15,239 bases of DNA from JBDKJS01 sp039806065 (GTDB taxonomy: Bacteria; Bacteroidota; Bacteroidia; AKYH767-A; 2013-40CM-41-45). Of this stretch, positions 1 through 7,252 are shown piece after piece. The notes under the pieces are model-generated. The model was given only the letters and a program-made list of their open reading frames with translations. It ran no database searches and was not told where the DNA came from. The first letter of the stretch is position 1; each line of letters starts with the position of its first letter. The stretch is taken from contig JBDKJS010000174.1 of assembly GCA_039806065.1 (NCBI GenBank), forward strand, positions 1 through 15,239, written 5' to 3'. A program made the position numbers and the translations under genes.

Positions 1-153
1 TATAACGTACTCGGTCAATCATGTCCTATCCATTATACCAAAACAAATGAAGGATTTAGCATCAATGTGGCCAACCTATCACCTGGCTTTTATACACTTC
101 AATTAAGCTTTGGCAGCCAAAGCATCCAATCAAAATTTATTAAAACCCCTTAG
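1..153 (+). CDS. C-terminal fragment of a T9SS cargo protein (type A sorting domain)
   Basis: The first reading frame is open from base 1 to a TAG stop at 151-153, giving the last 50 residues of a protein that begins outside the window. It starts YNVLGQ and later has LSPGFYTLQLSFG, then ends with a short basic tail, KFIKTP. This is the pattern of the C-terminal type A sorting domain (Por_Secre_tail): a 'YN.LGQ' strand, the 'L..G.Y.L.' strand and a final '..K.IK.'. In the family this domain directs a protein already exported by Sec through the outer membrane by the type IX system, after which it is usually cleaved off. What the mature protein does cannot be told, because the functional part is upstream. 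It is convergent with the PAP2-like gene that ends at 375. Confidence 0.85.
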   Translation, partial: YNVLGQSCPIHYTKTNEGFSINVANLSPGFYTLQLSFGSQSIQSKFIKTP

Positions 154-374
154 CTATGAAAAACATATGCTAGCACTATTTTTAATTTCTCAAATGCAAG
201 TAGTAAAGCAAGTAGTAAGGCAAGTGGGCAATGAGCGGTGGCAGTATGATGCAGAGTTTTACCTATTGTGCAGGCTTGGTAAATGTGAGCACAAAGGATT
301 AGCATAGTGCTTTTAAAGAAGGTGTTTCACAAAATTTTTTTTAAATGCTAAATTTCTGGCTATTGAAGCGCCTA
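154..374. other. gene-free convergent intergenic region
   Basis: These 221 bases separate the T9SS cargo gene on + from the PAP2-like gene on -. A short open frame crosses the region (110-307 +), but its product resembles nothing and its start overlaps the end of the secretion gene in another frame, so I do not call it. The stretch contains a short direct repeat (196-225) and an A/T-rich run around 333-345. I see no convincing strong terminator or RNA gene. Confidence 0.5.
196..225. repeat. 12-bp direct repeat, 2.5 copies
   Basis: The unit GCAAGTAGTAAA (196-207) is followed by GCAAGTAGTAAG (208-219) and a partial third copy GCAAGT (220-225). The copies abut and differ at one position. It sits just after the end of the T9SS cargo gene. 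It may be simple replication slippage; no function is implied. Confidence 0.7.
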
Positions 375-998
375 TTAATAGAGCGCGGGCAGCAATGAAA
401 GAATAAAGTATTCAGAAAGAAACCCTACCGTAAAGCCAGTATACAATTGCATGGGTGTATGGGCTCTTAAGCTTAATCTTGCTGTACCTGCAATGCCGGC
501 TACTATGATGGCAATCATGATGGCCAAATTGAAATTGACAAATAAAAATTTTGATAGGCCCATCAAAATGCCCACTATACCACCAATGCCCACCATGTGG
601 ATAGACATTTTCCATCTGAAATTTATCAGTAGCGTAATAAAAACTGAAAGGGCTGCACCCACCATTAGCAAATAGAACAACCGCGGTATTTGCAAGGTCC
701 ACATCATGTATGCTGATAAGAGTAAGCAAAGTATGTTGCAGATGTAAGGCACTATTCTCTCTTCGCGCTTATCCATCCGGATAGATTTTATATAATTTTT
801 TTTGAACAGCAGGTAAGCTATCAATATGGGCAATACCAAGGTTACGATCAATACGATTACAAACATTGCATTTTGCATGGGTTTGGGTAGGGCCATGCTT
901 ATGTAGGTGCGGGTATGGAATAGCAAAAGCAGTGCATACATGGGCATAAACACCGGATGCAGTACCATCGAAATAAAATTGGCCACTCTCACATTCAT
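375..998 (-). CDS. divergent PAP2-like integral membrane phosphatase family protein
   Basis: A 207-residue polytopic membrane protein with about six hydrophobic segments (roughly 8-28, 44-65, 83-100, 107-125, 132-170, 186-206). It keeps the order of the three PAP2 (phosphatidic acid phosphatase type 2) motifs: K77-x3-R81 in KREERIVP, His134 in the SIHMVGIGG stretch where PAP2 enzymes have PSGH, and R174-x5-H180. PAP2 enzymes remove phosphate from lipid phosphates such as undecaprenyl diphosphate or phosphatidic acid at the membrane. The usual R-x5-H-x3-D has Gln184 where the Asp should be, and the PSGH block is degenerate, so catalysis is uncertain. The start overlaps the rpoN stop by four bases (ATGA, 995-998), so translation is probably coupled to rpoN. 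It could also be annotated as a hypothetical membrane protein. Confidence 0.65.
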   Translation of the reverse strand: MNVRVANFISMVLHPVFMPMYALLLLFHTRTYISMALPKPMQNAMFVIVLIVTLVLPILIAYLLFKKNYIKSIRMDKREERIVPYICNILCLLLSAYMMWTLQIPRLFYLLMVGAALSVFITLLINFRWKMSIHMVGIGGIVGILMGLSKFLFVNFNLAIMIAIIVAGIAGTARLSLRAHTPMQLYTGFTVGFLSEYFILSLLPALY

Positions 999-2476
999 AA
1001 GGTCTTTCGCAAGCGAGCTACTGGTATGTCTAACATTTCGCGGTATTTGGCCACAGTTCTCCTGGCTATGTTGTATCCCTTGTCATGGAGTATCTTTGCC
1101 AACTGATCATCAGTGAGTGGTTTTCGTTTGTCTTCTTCACCAATGGCATCACTCAATATTTGTTTTACTTCCTTACTTGATACCTCTTCACCGCTGGTGG
1201 TTTCCATGCCTTCGCTAAAAAGATTTTTCAATAAAAAAGTTCCAAACTGTGTTTGTACATACTTACTATTGCTCACCCTTGAAACGGTTGATATATCCAT
1301 ATTTATTTTTTCTGCAATGTCGCGCAGCACCATTTTCTTCAGTTTTCTTGGATCGCCATCTAAAAAATAATCATACTGGTATTGCATGATGGCCCTCATG
1401 GTTTCTAATAGTGTATGGTTTCGTTGCTTAAGTGCGTCTATAAACCATTTTGCTGCATCTAATTTTTGCTTTACAAAGGTGATGGCTTGCGTATTGGCTT
1501 TGTTTTTCTTGTCTTTTGAATAGTGGTCAAGCATTTCTTTGTATTCACGGCTCACATGTAGTTCAGGAGCATTTCGTCCATTGAGGGTGAGCTCTAGCTT
1601 GCCATCGTTATTGTATATTAAAAAATCAGGAATCACATGTTCTGCTGAGCGCTGCCCTTCATTGGCGGTGCTGCCTGGCTTTGGATTTAATTTTAGTATT
1701 AATTCAATAATGGGTTTCAATTCTTCTTCAGTAATGGATAGGCCTTTAATTATTTTATCATAATGTTTTTTGCTAAACTCATCCATGTAATGTGTTATCA
1801 TCTTAATGGCATGTGCCACTAATGGCTTGGAGCTGTCTTTACGCTGTAGTTGTAATAGTAAACATTCCTGTAAATTTTGTGCGCCTATCCCCGGTGGATC
1901 TAAGCTTTGAATGGCCGATAGTATGGTGGAAAGTTCTTTAAGGGTGGTGCTTATGTTTTGTGAAAAAAGTAAATCGTCAATTATAGAATTTAAATCGCGC
2001 CTTAAATAGCCATCATCGTCTATACTTCCTATGAGCTGGGCTGCTATATGGTATTGTTTATCATCAAAATCTAATTGATAGAGTTGTGCCAATAATTGTT
2101 CTTGAAAATTGGCTTTCAACACCATAGGCATTTCCTTCTTATCCTCATCAGCACTTCCATTGCCCGAAGCAGTTTTATAATCAGGCACATCATCATCAGT
2201 CATGTAATCTTCTATGCTAATGTCATCTTCACGTTCGCCTAGTTGGTCTTCATCTTCATTGCTAATAGTTTCTTCATCACCATGGTCTTCATCCTTCAGT
2301 TCATACTCTTCTTCTTTTTGATTGCCCTCTTCTAGTGCTGGATTTTCTATCAGCTCTTCCTTGATACGCTGTTCTAAATTAGCAACAGGTATTTGCAACA
2401 ATTTCATTAACTGAATTTGCTGTGGCGATAGTTTTTGAAGTAATTTTTGTTGTAAGCCTTGGCGTAGTGAACTCAT
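995..2476 (-). CDS. rpoN: RNA polymerase sigma-54 factor
   Basis: Sigma-54 directs RNA polymerase to -24/-12 promoters, where opening needs an AAA+ activator. The 493 residues show the full family order. Region I (about 1-50) is Gln/Leu-rich (LRQGLQQKLLQKLSPQQIQ) and is the activator-interacting part. An acidic linker at about 51-115 is packed with Asp and Glu. The core-binding domain covers roughly 120-310. A helix-turn-helix lies at about 383-405 (RDIAEKINMDISTVSRV). The RpoN box ARRTVAKYRE at 471-480, the -24 recognition signature, is intact. Length is normal for the family. The start is the only ATG before the conserved region I. It is followed by a PAP2-like gene through an ATGA overlap and preceded by a HU/SPOR gene 71 bases away. 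No bacterial enhancer-binding activator is visible in the window. Confidence 0.97.
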   Translation of the reverse strand: MSSLRQGLQQKLLQKLSPQQIQLMKLLQIPVANLEQRIKEELIENPALEEGNQKEEEYELKDEDHGDEETISNEDEDQLGEREDDISIEDYMTDDDVPDYKTASGNGSADEDKKEMPMVLKANFQEQLLAQLYQLDFDDKQYHIAAQLIGSIDDDGYLRRDLNSIIDDLLFSQNISTTLKELSTILSAIQSLDPPGIGAQNLQECLLLQLQRKDSSKPLVAHAIKMITHYMDEFSKKHYDKIIKGLSITEEELKPIIELILKLNPKPGSTANEGQRSAEHVIPDFLIYNNDGKLELTLNGRNAPELHVSREYKEMLDHYSKDKKNKANTQAITFVKQKLDAAKWFIDALKQRNHTLLETMRAIMQYQYDYFLDGDPRKLKKMVLRDIAEKINMDISTVSRVSNSKYVQTQFGTFLLKNLFSEGMETTSGEEVSSKEVKQILSDAIGEEDKRKPLTDDQLAKILHDKGYNIARRTVAKYREMLDIPVARLRKTL

Positions 2477-2501
2477 AATATGTTAGTGCTTTCGCGTTTG
2501 G

Positions 2502-2509
2502 CAAAAGTA
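2502..2509 (-). promoter_or_regulatory. candidate -7 element upstream of rpoN
   Basis: On the minus strand the octamer TACTTTTG fits the Bacteroidota housekeeping -7 consensus TAnnTTTG. It ends 25 bases before the rpoN start codon, giving a short leader. No good TTTG -33 element is seen at the expected distance upstream, so the call rests on the octamer alone. Confidence 0.35.
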
Positions 2510-2547
2510 ACCAATGCACATGAAGTAACTATAAATAGGTAGCTATT

Positions 2548-3570
2548 TTATTGATTTTGTTTCAGGATCCAAGTGTCTATTCTGCTAGTGGCTAGATCTG
2601 ACTTGCGTTTTTCTGCAGCAGCTCGTTCAGTATGGTAGCCATAGCTCACCATTGTAAGGCCCTTGTTATTGCGCAGGGTACATGCGCTCGTATAGCCATT
2701 GGCTTTGAGTTCGAGCATCAGCTTGAGAGCATTCTCTTCCACCTTAAAGGCACCTGCTATGAGGTGGTAAGCTACGGTAGGTGGCATGGTTAAATCAGTT
2801 TGCCTTGCTGCTATTTTTTCTTGTTTGTTTTCTAATACCCTTGGCTCTTTTACCGGAGTGCTGGGCACAAATATAGTTTCTGCTTTGTGTACAGTGGGTT
2901 GCTGAACGGGTGGTGGTGTTACCATGGCGGGCTTCACAGCCGTGTCAAACGATAAGAGGGCACTTTGCTGATCGCGCGAGGTTGGGGTGATGAGGTAGAT
3001 ATTAAAGCCAAGCCAAGCCATGGCAGCTCCCATCATCACATAGGTTAGCTTTCCCCATTTGCGACCAATGATGGGTTTAGCAGGTTTTATACTATCTCTA
3101 TTTTTTAACTCTGATAATTGATGCGATACCTTGTGCTGAAAATCACTTCGGTTAATAGGACTAAAATGTAGCGGCTGCAAGCCAAAGGAAGAGGCTAAAT
3201 AATTGGAATCAGTAACGGGAATGAATTGCAAGTTTTGCTCCGCATCCATGTATAATGCACCAATTTTTGCCAAACCTATTTTTTTGCCTAGGGCTAAATC
3301 CGATTCCAAGTTTTTTACAAACTGCGAAATATGGATCAATGCTTGGTGGTAATCAATATTGTTTTTTCTCGCTATGTGATTGGCCAACAACCCGTCATTG
3401 TCTTTTAAAAAAATATTAAAAGCAATTCTTTTTGATGGAGGTTGAAAGCTGTGTAGTATGGGATGAATGCTGGCCTTGGTAGCCGAGGCCACAAAGCCCC
3501 CAAATTCCGGTACCATTACACAGTCATAGTCGTATAATAGTTCGCTTATATAAAATTCTACCGGAAGCAT
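2548..3570 (-). CDS. HU-CCDC81 / SPOR domain protein, inner membrane
   Basis: A 340-residue fusion. The N-terminus (about 1-118) matches the paired HU-CCDC81 domains typical of Bacteroidota, with a LLYDYDCVMVPEFGGFVA opening, KRIAFN at 48-53 and a second HU-like part around 61-118 (GKKIGLAKIGALY). A single hydrophobic segment at about 174-195 is preceded by basic residues (GRKWGK), predicting a cytoplasmic N-terminus. A Pro/Val/Thr-rich spacer (about 210-262) leads to a C-terminal SPOR domain (about 266-338, starting YHLIAGAF). SPOR domains bind denuded septal peptidoglycan. The layout therefore places a HU-fold domain in the cytoplasm and a glycan-binding domain in the periplasm; a role in division or envelope organisation is inference, and HU-CCDC81 domains are not proven to bind DNA. 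It lies upstream of rpoN on the same strand, 71 bases away. Confidence 0.9.
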   Translation of the reverse strand: MLPVEFYISELLYDYDCVMVPEFGGFVASATKASIHPILHSFQPPSKRIAFNIFLKDNDGLLANHIARKNNIDYHQALIHISQFVKNLESDLALGKKIGLAKIGALYMDAEQNLQFIPVTDSNYLASSFGLQPLHFSPINRSDFQHKVSHQLSELKNRDSIKPAKPIIGRKWGKLTYVMMGAAMAWLGFNIYLITPTSRDQQSALLSFDTAVKPAMVTPPPVQQPTVHKAETIFVPSTPVKEPRVLENKQEKIAARQTDLTMPPTVAYHLIAGAFKVEENALKLMLELKANGYTSACTLRNNKGLTMVSYGYHTERAAAEKRKSDLATSRIDTWILKQNQ

Positions 3571-3655
3571 AAGAGGAGCAAGTTATGTAATTAATCATAT
3601 ATCATCCAAAAAAACTACTTGCAACAATTTTTAGCGTATATAGATTACCATATTT

Positions 3656-4144
3656 TTATAATCGTGTAAATGTAATAAAGTCAGTACTGGGTATTTTAGT
3701 AAAGCCTAATTGCCTGAGAAAGGTGGTTAGTTGTCCACGGTGATAAGTGCCATGGTTCATCAGGTGGTGGAGTATGTCTAACAGGGTTGATTTAGTACTC
3801 ATGCCTGCAAACGTAGCATAGTGAATGACCTTTGACAGTTCTGGTTCGGTAATGTTGCTACCTAATAACTTAAAATATTCGCAGCTCTCGAGCATGCCTG
3901 TCATCGCTTCAGCAAAGCTGCCATTGAATGATTTGCTAGGCCAATCGGTTATAGCAATATCATTAATTCGATTTTGCCAAACCATTTGTGCATCCCAAAG
4001 GTGCATATAAGTAGCACTGATGCTTGGAAAACTGCTTTCTATTTTTTGAGTCAGTTGTTCATCGCTCAGACTGCAGAGAATATTGTTAAACTGCTCAGTA
4101 GCCCAATAATTGTAAGCTGTATATTTTTTAATAAATGTAACCAT
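3656..4144 (-). CDS. DinB-family putative metal-dependent protein
   Basis: A 162-residue protein of the DinB/YfiT four-helix superfamily, whose members hold a divalent metal with three histidines and include thiol transferases and many uncharacterised stress-linked proteins. The triad is visible: His48 in YMHLWDAQ, and His131 and His135 in NHGTYHRGQL, which is the usual H-x3-HRGQ signature. Length is typical. It starts two bases after the stop of the aminopeptidase gene, so the two are almost certainly co-transcribed and perhaps translationally coupled. The substrate cannot be told from the sequence; the name DinB does not by itself imply SOS control, and I saw no LexA-type site. Confidence 0.88.
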   Translation of the reverse strand: MVTFIKKYTAYNYWATEQFNNILCSLSDEQLTQKIESSFPSISATYMHLWDAQMVWQNRINDIAITDWPSKSFNGSFAEAMTGMLESCEYFKLLGSNITEPELSKVIHYATFAGMSTKSTLLDILHHLMNHGTYHRGQLTTFLRQLGFTKIPSTDFITFTRL

Positions 4145-4146
4145 GG

Positions 4147-5454
4147 TTATGAAGCATTAATCATTTGTGAAGCCATGATGGATTCTATTTCTTCGGCTGC
4201 TATGGGAATGTGGGCCATTAAGTCCACATTACCTTGTTCGGTTATAAGAATATCATTCTCTAACCTTATGCCTATACCTTCGGCCGGAATGTATATGCCA
4301 GGCTCGCAGGTGAATACCATGCCAGCTTGCATGGGTTCATATCTGTTGCCGATGTCATGTACATCGAGTCCCAAAAAATGACTGGTACCGTGCATAAAAT
4401 ATTTTTTATATAATGGGGCTCGCGGATCTTGCTGGGCTACCTCATCAGCATTTAATAATCCAAGTTTAATTAATTCTTCTTCCATGATTTTGCCTACTGC
4501 TTCATGATATTGTGGTATGGTGTTGCCTACAACCAACATTTTCTGTGCTTCCTTCATTACGTGAAGCACTGCATTGTAAACTGCTTTTTGACGTGGCGTA
4601 AATTTACCGTTAATGGGCACCACTCTTGTAAGGTCAGCAGCATAGTTGGCATATTCTGCTCCAAAATCTAATAGCATGATATCACCATCTTTGCATACTT
4701 GATTGTTAGCCGTGTAGTGTAGCACACAGCTGTTGCCCCCAGCGGCTATGATGGGCGTGTAAGCATGGCCTGTAGCCCTTCGCTTTAAAAAATCAAAAGT
4801 TATTTGCGCTTCTATTTCATATTCTGTTATACCAGGCTTCACCGTTTTCATTACATTGTTAAAGGCGGCAGCAGTAATGTCTATAGCAGTTTTCAAAGGG
4901 GCTATTTCTTCTTCTTGCTTGATGGCTCGAAGTCGTGCCATTATAGGGGCACTGCGTTCATAATGATGTGCTCCGTATTTTGATTTAAGTTTTTCAGCAA
5001 AACGTACATCCGCATAAGGTACTTCATTGCTAAAACGATCGTTCTCATTGTAGTTGATATACACATGTTTGCTGTGGTGCATGAGTAAGGCAAGCATGTT
5101 TTGAAAATCATCCATCCAATAAACTTGTGTAATGCCACTTGCTTGCCTGGCTTCTTCCTTGGTATATTTATGGCCTTCCCATACGGCTATGTGTTCATTC
5201 GTTTTTCGAATAAATAATAACTCGCGGTACTCGGCCAAAGGGTGATTGGGGGCAAGCACTAGTATGGTTTGCTCCTGATCTATACCTGTGAGATAGTATA
5301 AATCTGCATTTTGCTTAAATACATGGTGCTGATCACCACTGCGGGGCATTTCATCATTGCTTAAAAAGAATGCTACACTATTGGGCAGCAATTGCGATAC
5401 ATAGCGCTTTCTGTTTTTTTCAAATAGTGATTTAGGTAGTGGAGTGTATTTCAT
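4147..5454 (-). CDS. pepP: Xaa-Pro aminopeptidase (aminopeptidase P)
   Basis: A 435-residue M24B metallopeptidase that removes the N-terminal residue from peptides with proline in second position. The N-terminal domain (about 1-165) has the AMP_N pattern, with NADLYYLTGID at 49-59. The C-terminal pita-bread domain carries all five dinuclear metal ligands: Asp263 (LLDFGAEY), Asp274 (AADLTR), His359 (GTSHFLGLDVHD), Glu384 (CEPGIYI) and Glu398 (IRLEND). His246 in VLHYTANN is also the conserved active-site histidine position. Length fits aminopeptidase P rather than the shorter prolidase-like members. No signal peptide is present, so it is cytoplasmic and probably serves peptide recycling. It sits 34 bases downstream of an outer-membrane barrel gene and 2 bases upstream of a DinB-family gene on the same strand. 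Confidence 0.95.
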   Translation of the reverse strand: MKYTPLPKSLFEKNRKRYVSQLLPNSVAFFLSNDEMPRSGDQHHVFKQNADLYYLTGIDQEQTILVLAPNHPLAEYRELLFIRKTNEHIAVWEGHKYTKEEARQASGITQVYWMDDFQNMLALLMHHSKHVYINYNENDRFSNEVPYADVRFAEKLKSKYGAHHYERSAPIMARLRAIKQEEEIAPLKTAIDITAAAFNNVMKTVKPGITEYEIEAQITFDFLKRRATGHAYTPIIAAGGNSCVLHYTANNQVCKDGDIMLLDFGAEYANYAADLTRVVPINGKFTPRQKAVYNAVLHVMKEAQKMLVVGNTIPQYHEAVGKIMEEELIKLGLLNADEVAQQDPRAPLYKKYFMHGTSHFLGLDVHDIGNRYEPMQAGMVFTCEPGIYIPAEGIGIRLENDILITEQGNVDLMAHIPIAAEEIESIMASQMINAS

Positions 5455-5488
5455 AACAGCAGTTGGTAAGGTGGATGAATTCTATTTT

Positions 5489-6160
5489 TTAAAATACTAG
5501 GCTCACACCAAAACTCATCGGTGTGAGTGATGGACCTTTGTCAGCCTTGAATACTTCTACTAATGAATAGTAACCATAGCAGGCTATATTGGCATAACCT
5601 AGTCGGGCATAGGGCCCATATTGATATTTATTTAAATTTCTTATTCTGTGTTCTTTTGTTTTACCATCATCGTCCTTAAATTTAGTATGACTTTGAATTA
5701 AAAATCCACCCATCAAACCTGTATGAAGAAAAAATTTGTGGTCTTTCTTATTGGCATTGGTAGCAAATCGCAATTCCAGGGCATGAGTAAAATAATTAAG
5801 CGATAATTTATTTTTATCATAATCCACAGAATCAGCTATAGGGCTAAAATTTGTCTTGCTCTTATCGGCATTGTAAACAATGAATGAATTATGACGCACA
5901 TTATGAGAATTCAATCCCAAGCCCCACCCTAATTTCACATGTTGGCCAGCTAATTTTGTTTCGCCCATAAACATAAAGGAAAAACCCCGCGATTTACCCA
6001 AGTTTATTTCTAATTCCTTCGGCCCGTTTAAATATTGGTCAAGGGTGATATTCATGATCAATCTACCCTCAGCCTTTGGGATCTTGGTGAGTGGACTATC
6101 TGCCGCTAGCAATGGGTGAAGACCTTGTATTAAAAGTATAATAATGAGGAACTGACGCAT
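5489..6160 (-). CDS. outer membrane beta-barrel protein, function unknown
   Basis: A 223-residue exported protein. A hydrophobic signal peptide covers about 1-20 with a likely cut near LLAAD. The rest alternates hydrophobic and polar residues in short strands rich in Gly and aromatics (GFSFMFMGET, VKLGWGLGLN, FFLHTGLMGGFL, YGPYARLGYA) and ends in Phe (SFGVSLVF), a typical outer-membrane barrel ending recognised by the BAM machinery. The size fits an eight-stranded barrel of the loose Bacteroidota 'porin family/PorT-like' group, but I see no specific family signature. A basic/acidic loop at about 158-176 (KDDDGKTKEHRIR) is probably exposed. It is divergent from scpB and heads the barrel-pepP-DinB gene run. 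Confidence 0.75.
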   Translation of the reverse strand: MRQFLIIILLIQGLHPLLAADSPLTKIPKAEGRLIMNITLDQYLNGPKELEINLGKSRGFSFMFMGETKLAGQHVKLGWGLGLNSHNVRHNSFIVYNADKSKTNFSPIADSVDYDKNKLSLNYFTHALELRFATNANKKDHKFFLHTGLMGGFLIQSHTKFKDDDGKTKEHRIRNLNKYQYGPYARLGYANIACYGYYSLVEVFKADKGPSLTPMSFGVSLVF

Positions 6161-6220
6161 AAGGTTAAGTTTGAAGGGCTAAAGTATTAAAAAAATGCAT
6201 TTATGCAGCTATTAACATCC

Positions 6221-6235
6221 GTTGATAAAATCAAC
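6221..6235. repeat. short inverted repeat in the barrel/scpB divergent region
   Basis: GTTGAT-AAA-ATCAAC is a perfect 6-bp inverted repeat with a 3-base centre, midway between the two divergent start codons (6160 and 6318). It could be an operator or chance in A/T-rich DNA. Confidence 0.35.
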
Positions 6236-6289
6236 TGATTTATTGATGAAGAATGGTTATTATTGCATTTCTAATTTTAAATAATCAAA

Positions 6290-6304
6290 AACCAATACTT
6301 GGTT
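6290..6304. promoter_or_regulatory. palindrome just upstream of scpB
   Basis: AACCAA-TAC-TTGGTT is a perfect 6+3+6 inverted repeat ending 13 bases before the scpB start codon. Its place in the likely leader or start region suits a repressor site or a small hairpin that affects initiation. No known regulator is recognised. Confidence 0.4.
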
Positions 6305-6317
6305 AACAAAAACATAG

Positions 6318-7100
6318 ATGGAGCAACTCACACAGCACCTTGAAGCACTGATTTTTTGCAGCGAAACGGCCCTCTCTCTTGATGAAATGGCTGCTGCTCT
6401 CAAACTCTCTTATGATTGGGATTTAGAAGACGAAATACTTCTCAATGCCATCGATCAAGTAAGGCAAAAATATATAAATGAAGATTTTGCATTTGAGCTC
6501 AGAGAAATAAATGGCGGATACCAGTTTTTCACCAAAAAAATGTTTCACCCCACCATTGGCGCTCTCATCCAACACAAGTCAAGAAAAAAACTTTCAGTGG
6601 CTCAAATGGAAGTGCTCAGTATTATTGCTTATAAACAGCCTATTTCCAAAACCGAAGTTGAGCACATAAGAGGGGTAAACTGCGATTATCCTGTACAAAA
6701 ACTATTGGAAAAAAATTTGGTAGAAATAGCAGGCAAAAGTGATGGACCAGGTAAACCACTCATGTATGCTACCAGCGAAAATTTTATGGATTATTTTGGA
6801 TTAAAATCTGTAGCCGACTTGCCCCAACTAAAAGACATCAGACCAGAACAAAATGAAATTGGCGAAATAACCGACCAACTTGATGAAGCTGCTGCACCCC
6901 TTCAGCCCATTATGGACACTGAGCAATTAAATAGTGAATCGCCAGTGATGTTGATGGATAACCCCGTAACCGAACCCATGGCTACTTCTGTTGATGAAAT
7001 AGCCCAGGCCATTCAAATGGACTTGGCGAAAGACTTAGATAGTGAGGCCAATCAAAGAGAACAAACCTCAGGTGAGGCCGCTGATGACGAGATTCAGTAG
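6318..7100 (+). CDS. scpB: segregation and condensation protein B
   Basis: ScpB dimerises through winged-helix domains and binds ScpA, the kleisin that bridges SMC heads, in chromosome compaction and segregation. Two winged-helix parts are visible at about 1-85 and 90-165. The second has the family core: LSVAQMEVLSIIAYKQPISK (92-111) followed by EVEHIRGV, a conserved Asn/Cys-containing turn and DGPGKPLMYATSENFMDYFGL (142-161). The family normally ends near here, at about 180 residues. This protein has another 80 or so residues, acidic, low in complexity and rich in Glu, Asp, Pro and Met, which is a common tail in Bacteroidota. scpA and smc are not adjacent. The gene is divergent from the barrel protein, with 157 bases between starts. 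Confidence 0.94.
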   Translation: MEQLTQHLEALIFCSETALSLDEMAAALKLSYDWDLEDEILLNAIDQVRQKYINEDFAFELREINGGYQFFTKKMFHPTIGALIQHKSRKKLSVAQMEVLSIIAYKQPISKTEVEHIRGVNCDYPVQKLLEKNLVEIAGKSDGPGKPLMYATSENFMDYFGLKSVADLPQLKDIRPEQNEIGEITDQLDEAAAPLQPIMDTEQLNSESPVMLMDNPVTEPMATSVDEIAQAIQMDLAKDLDSEANQREQTSGEAADDEIQ

Positions 7101-7176
7101 CAACAGATTGTAATAATCAACACCTTTCAATTCATGCTTTCATCATCATTAGGTTCAAATTAATTTAAACTAACAT

Positions 7177-7184
7177 TAAGTTTG
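7177..7184 (+). promoter_or_regulatory. candidate -7 element of the DUF3108 gene
   Basis: TAAGTTTG fits TAnnTTTG and lies 68 bases before the chosen start at 7253, in the gap between scpB and the DUF3108 gene. A clear -33 TTTG is not seen at the expected distance, so confidence is limited. It would place the palindrome at 7200-7218 in the leader. Confidence 0.35.
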
Positions 7185-7199
7185 GAACAATATTTGTCT

Positions 7200-7218
7200 T
7201 GCATTAATTGTTAATGCA
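7200..7218. promoter_or_regulatory. 19-bp palindrome in the leader of the DUF3108 gene
   Basis: TGCATTAA-TTG-TTAATGCA is a perfect 8-bp inverted repeat around a 3-base centre, 34 bases upstream of the start at 7253 and 15 bases after the candidate -7 element. It could be an operator that blocks transcription, or a leader hairpin. It has no T-run after it, so it is unlikely to terminate scpB. Confidence 0.45.
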
Positions 7219-7252
7219 TCTAAAGCTAATCAAACATTGCATTACCTTACTG

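Noticed and set aside
110..307. 65-residue open frame on + after the T9SS cargo gene
   Set aside because: It begins inside the sorting domain in another frame, crosses a 12-bp repeat and has no recognisable pattern. The overlap with a clear real gene end makes it a chance frame.
368..386. GCGC-CTATTAATAG-A-GCGC hairpin at the PAP2-like gene stop
   Set aside because: The stem is short with a bulge, it overlaps the stop codon, and no T-run follows on the minus strand. It is too weak to call a terminator.
995..2476. Internal open frames on the strand opposite rpoN and the other long genes
   Set aside because: They lie fully within strongly supported genes, lack family patterns and reflect base composition of the real genes.
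3656..4144. SOS-regulated DNA damage gene, suggested by the DinB name
   Set aside because: The family name is historical, and no LexA-type box was seen. The gene is coupled to an aminopeptidase gene.
7208..7252. TTG start 15 codons ahead of the DUF3108 gene
   Set aside because: It lies inside a palindrome and would put 15 residues before a complete signal peptide. ATG 7253 gives a normal signal peptide.
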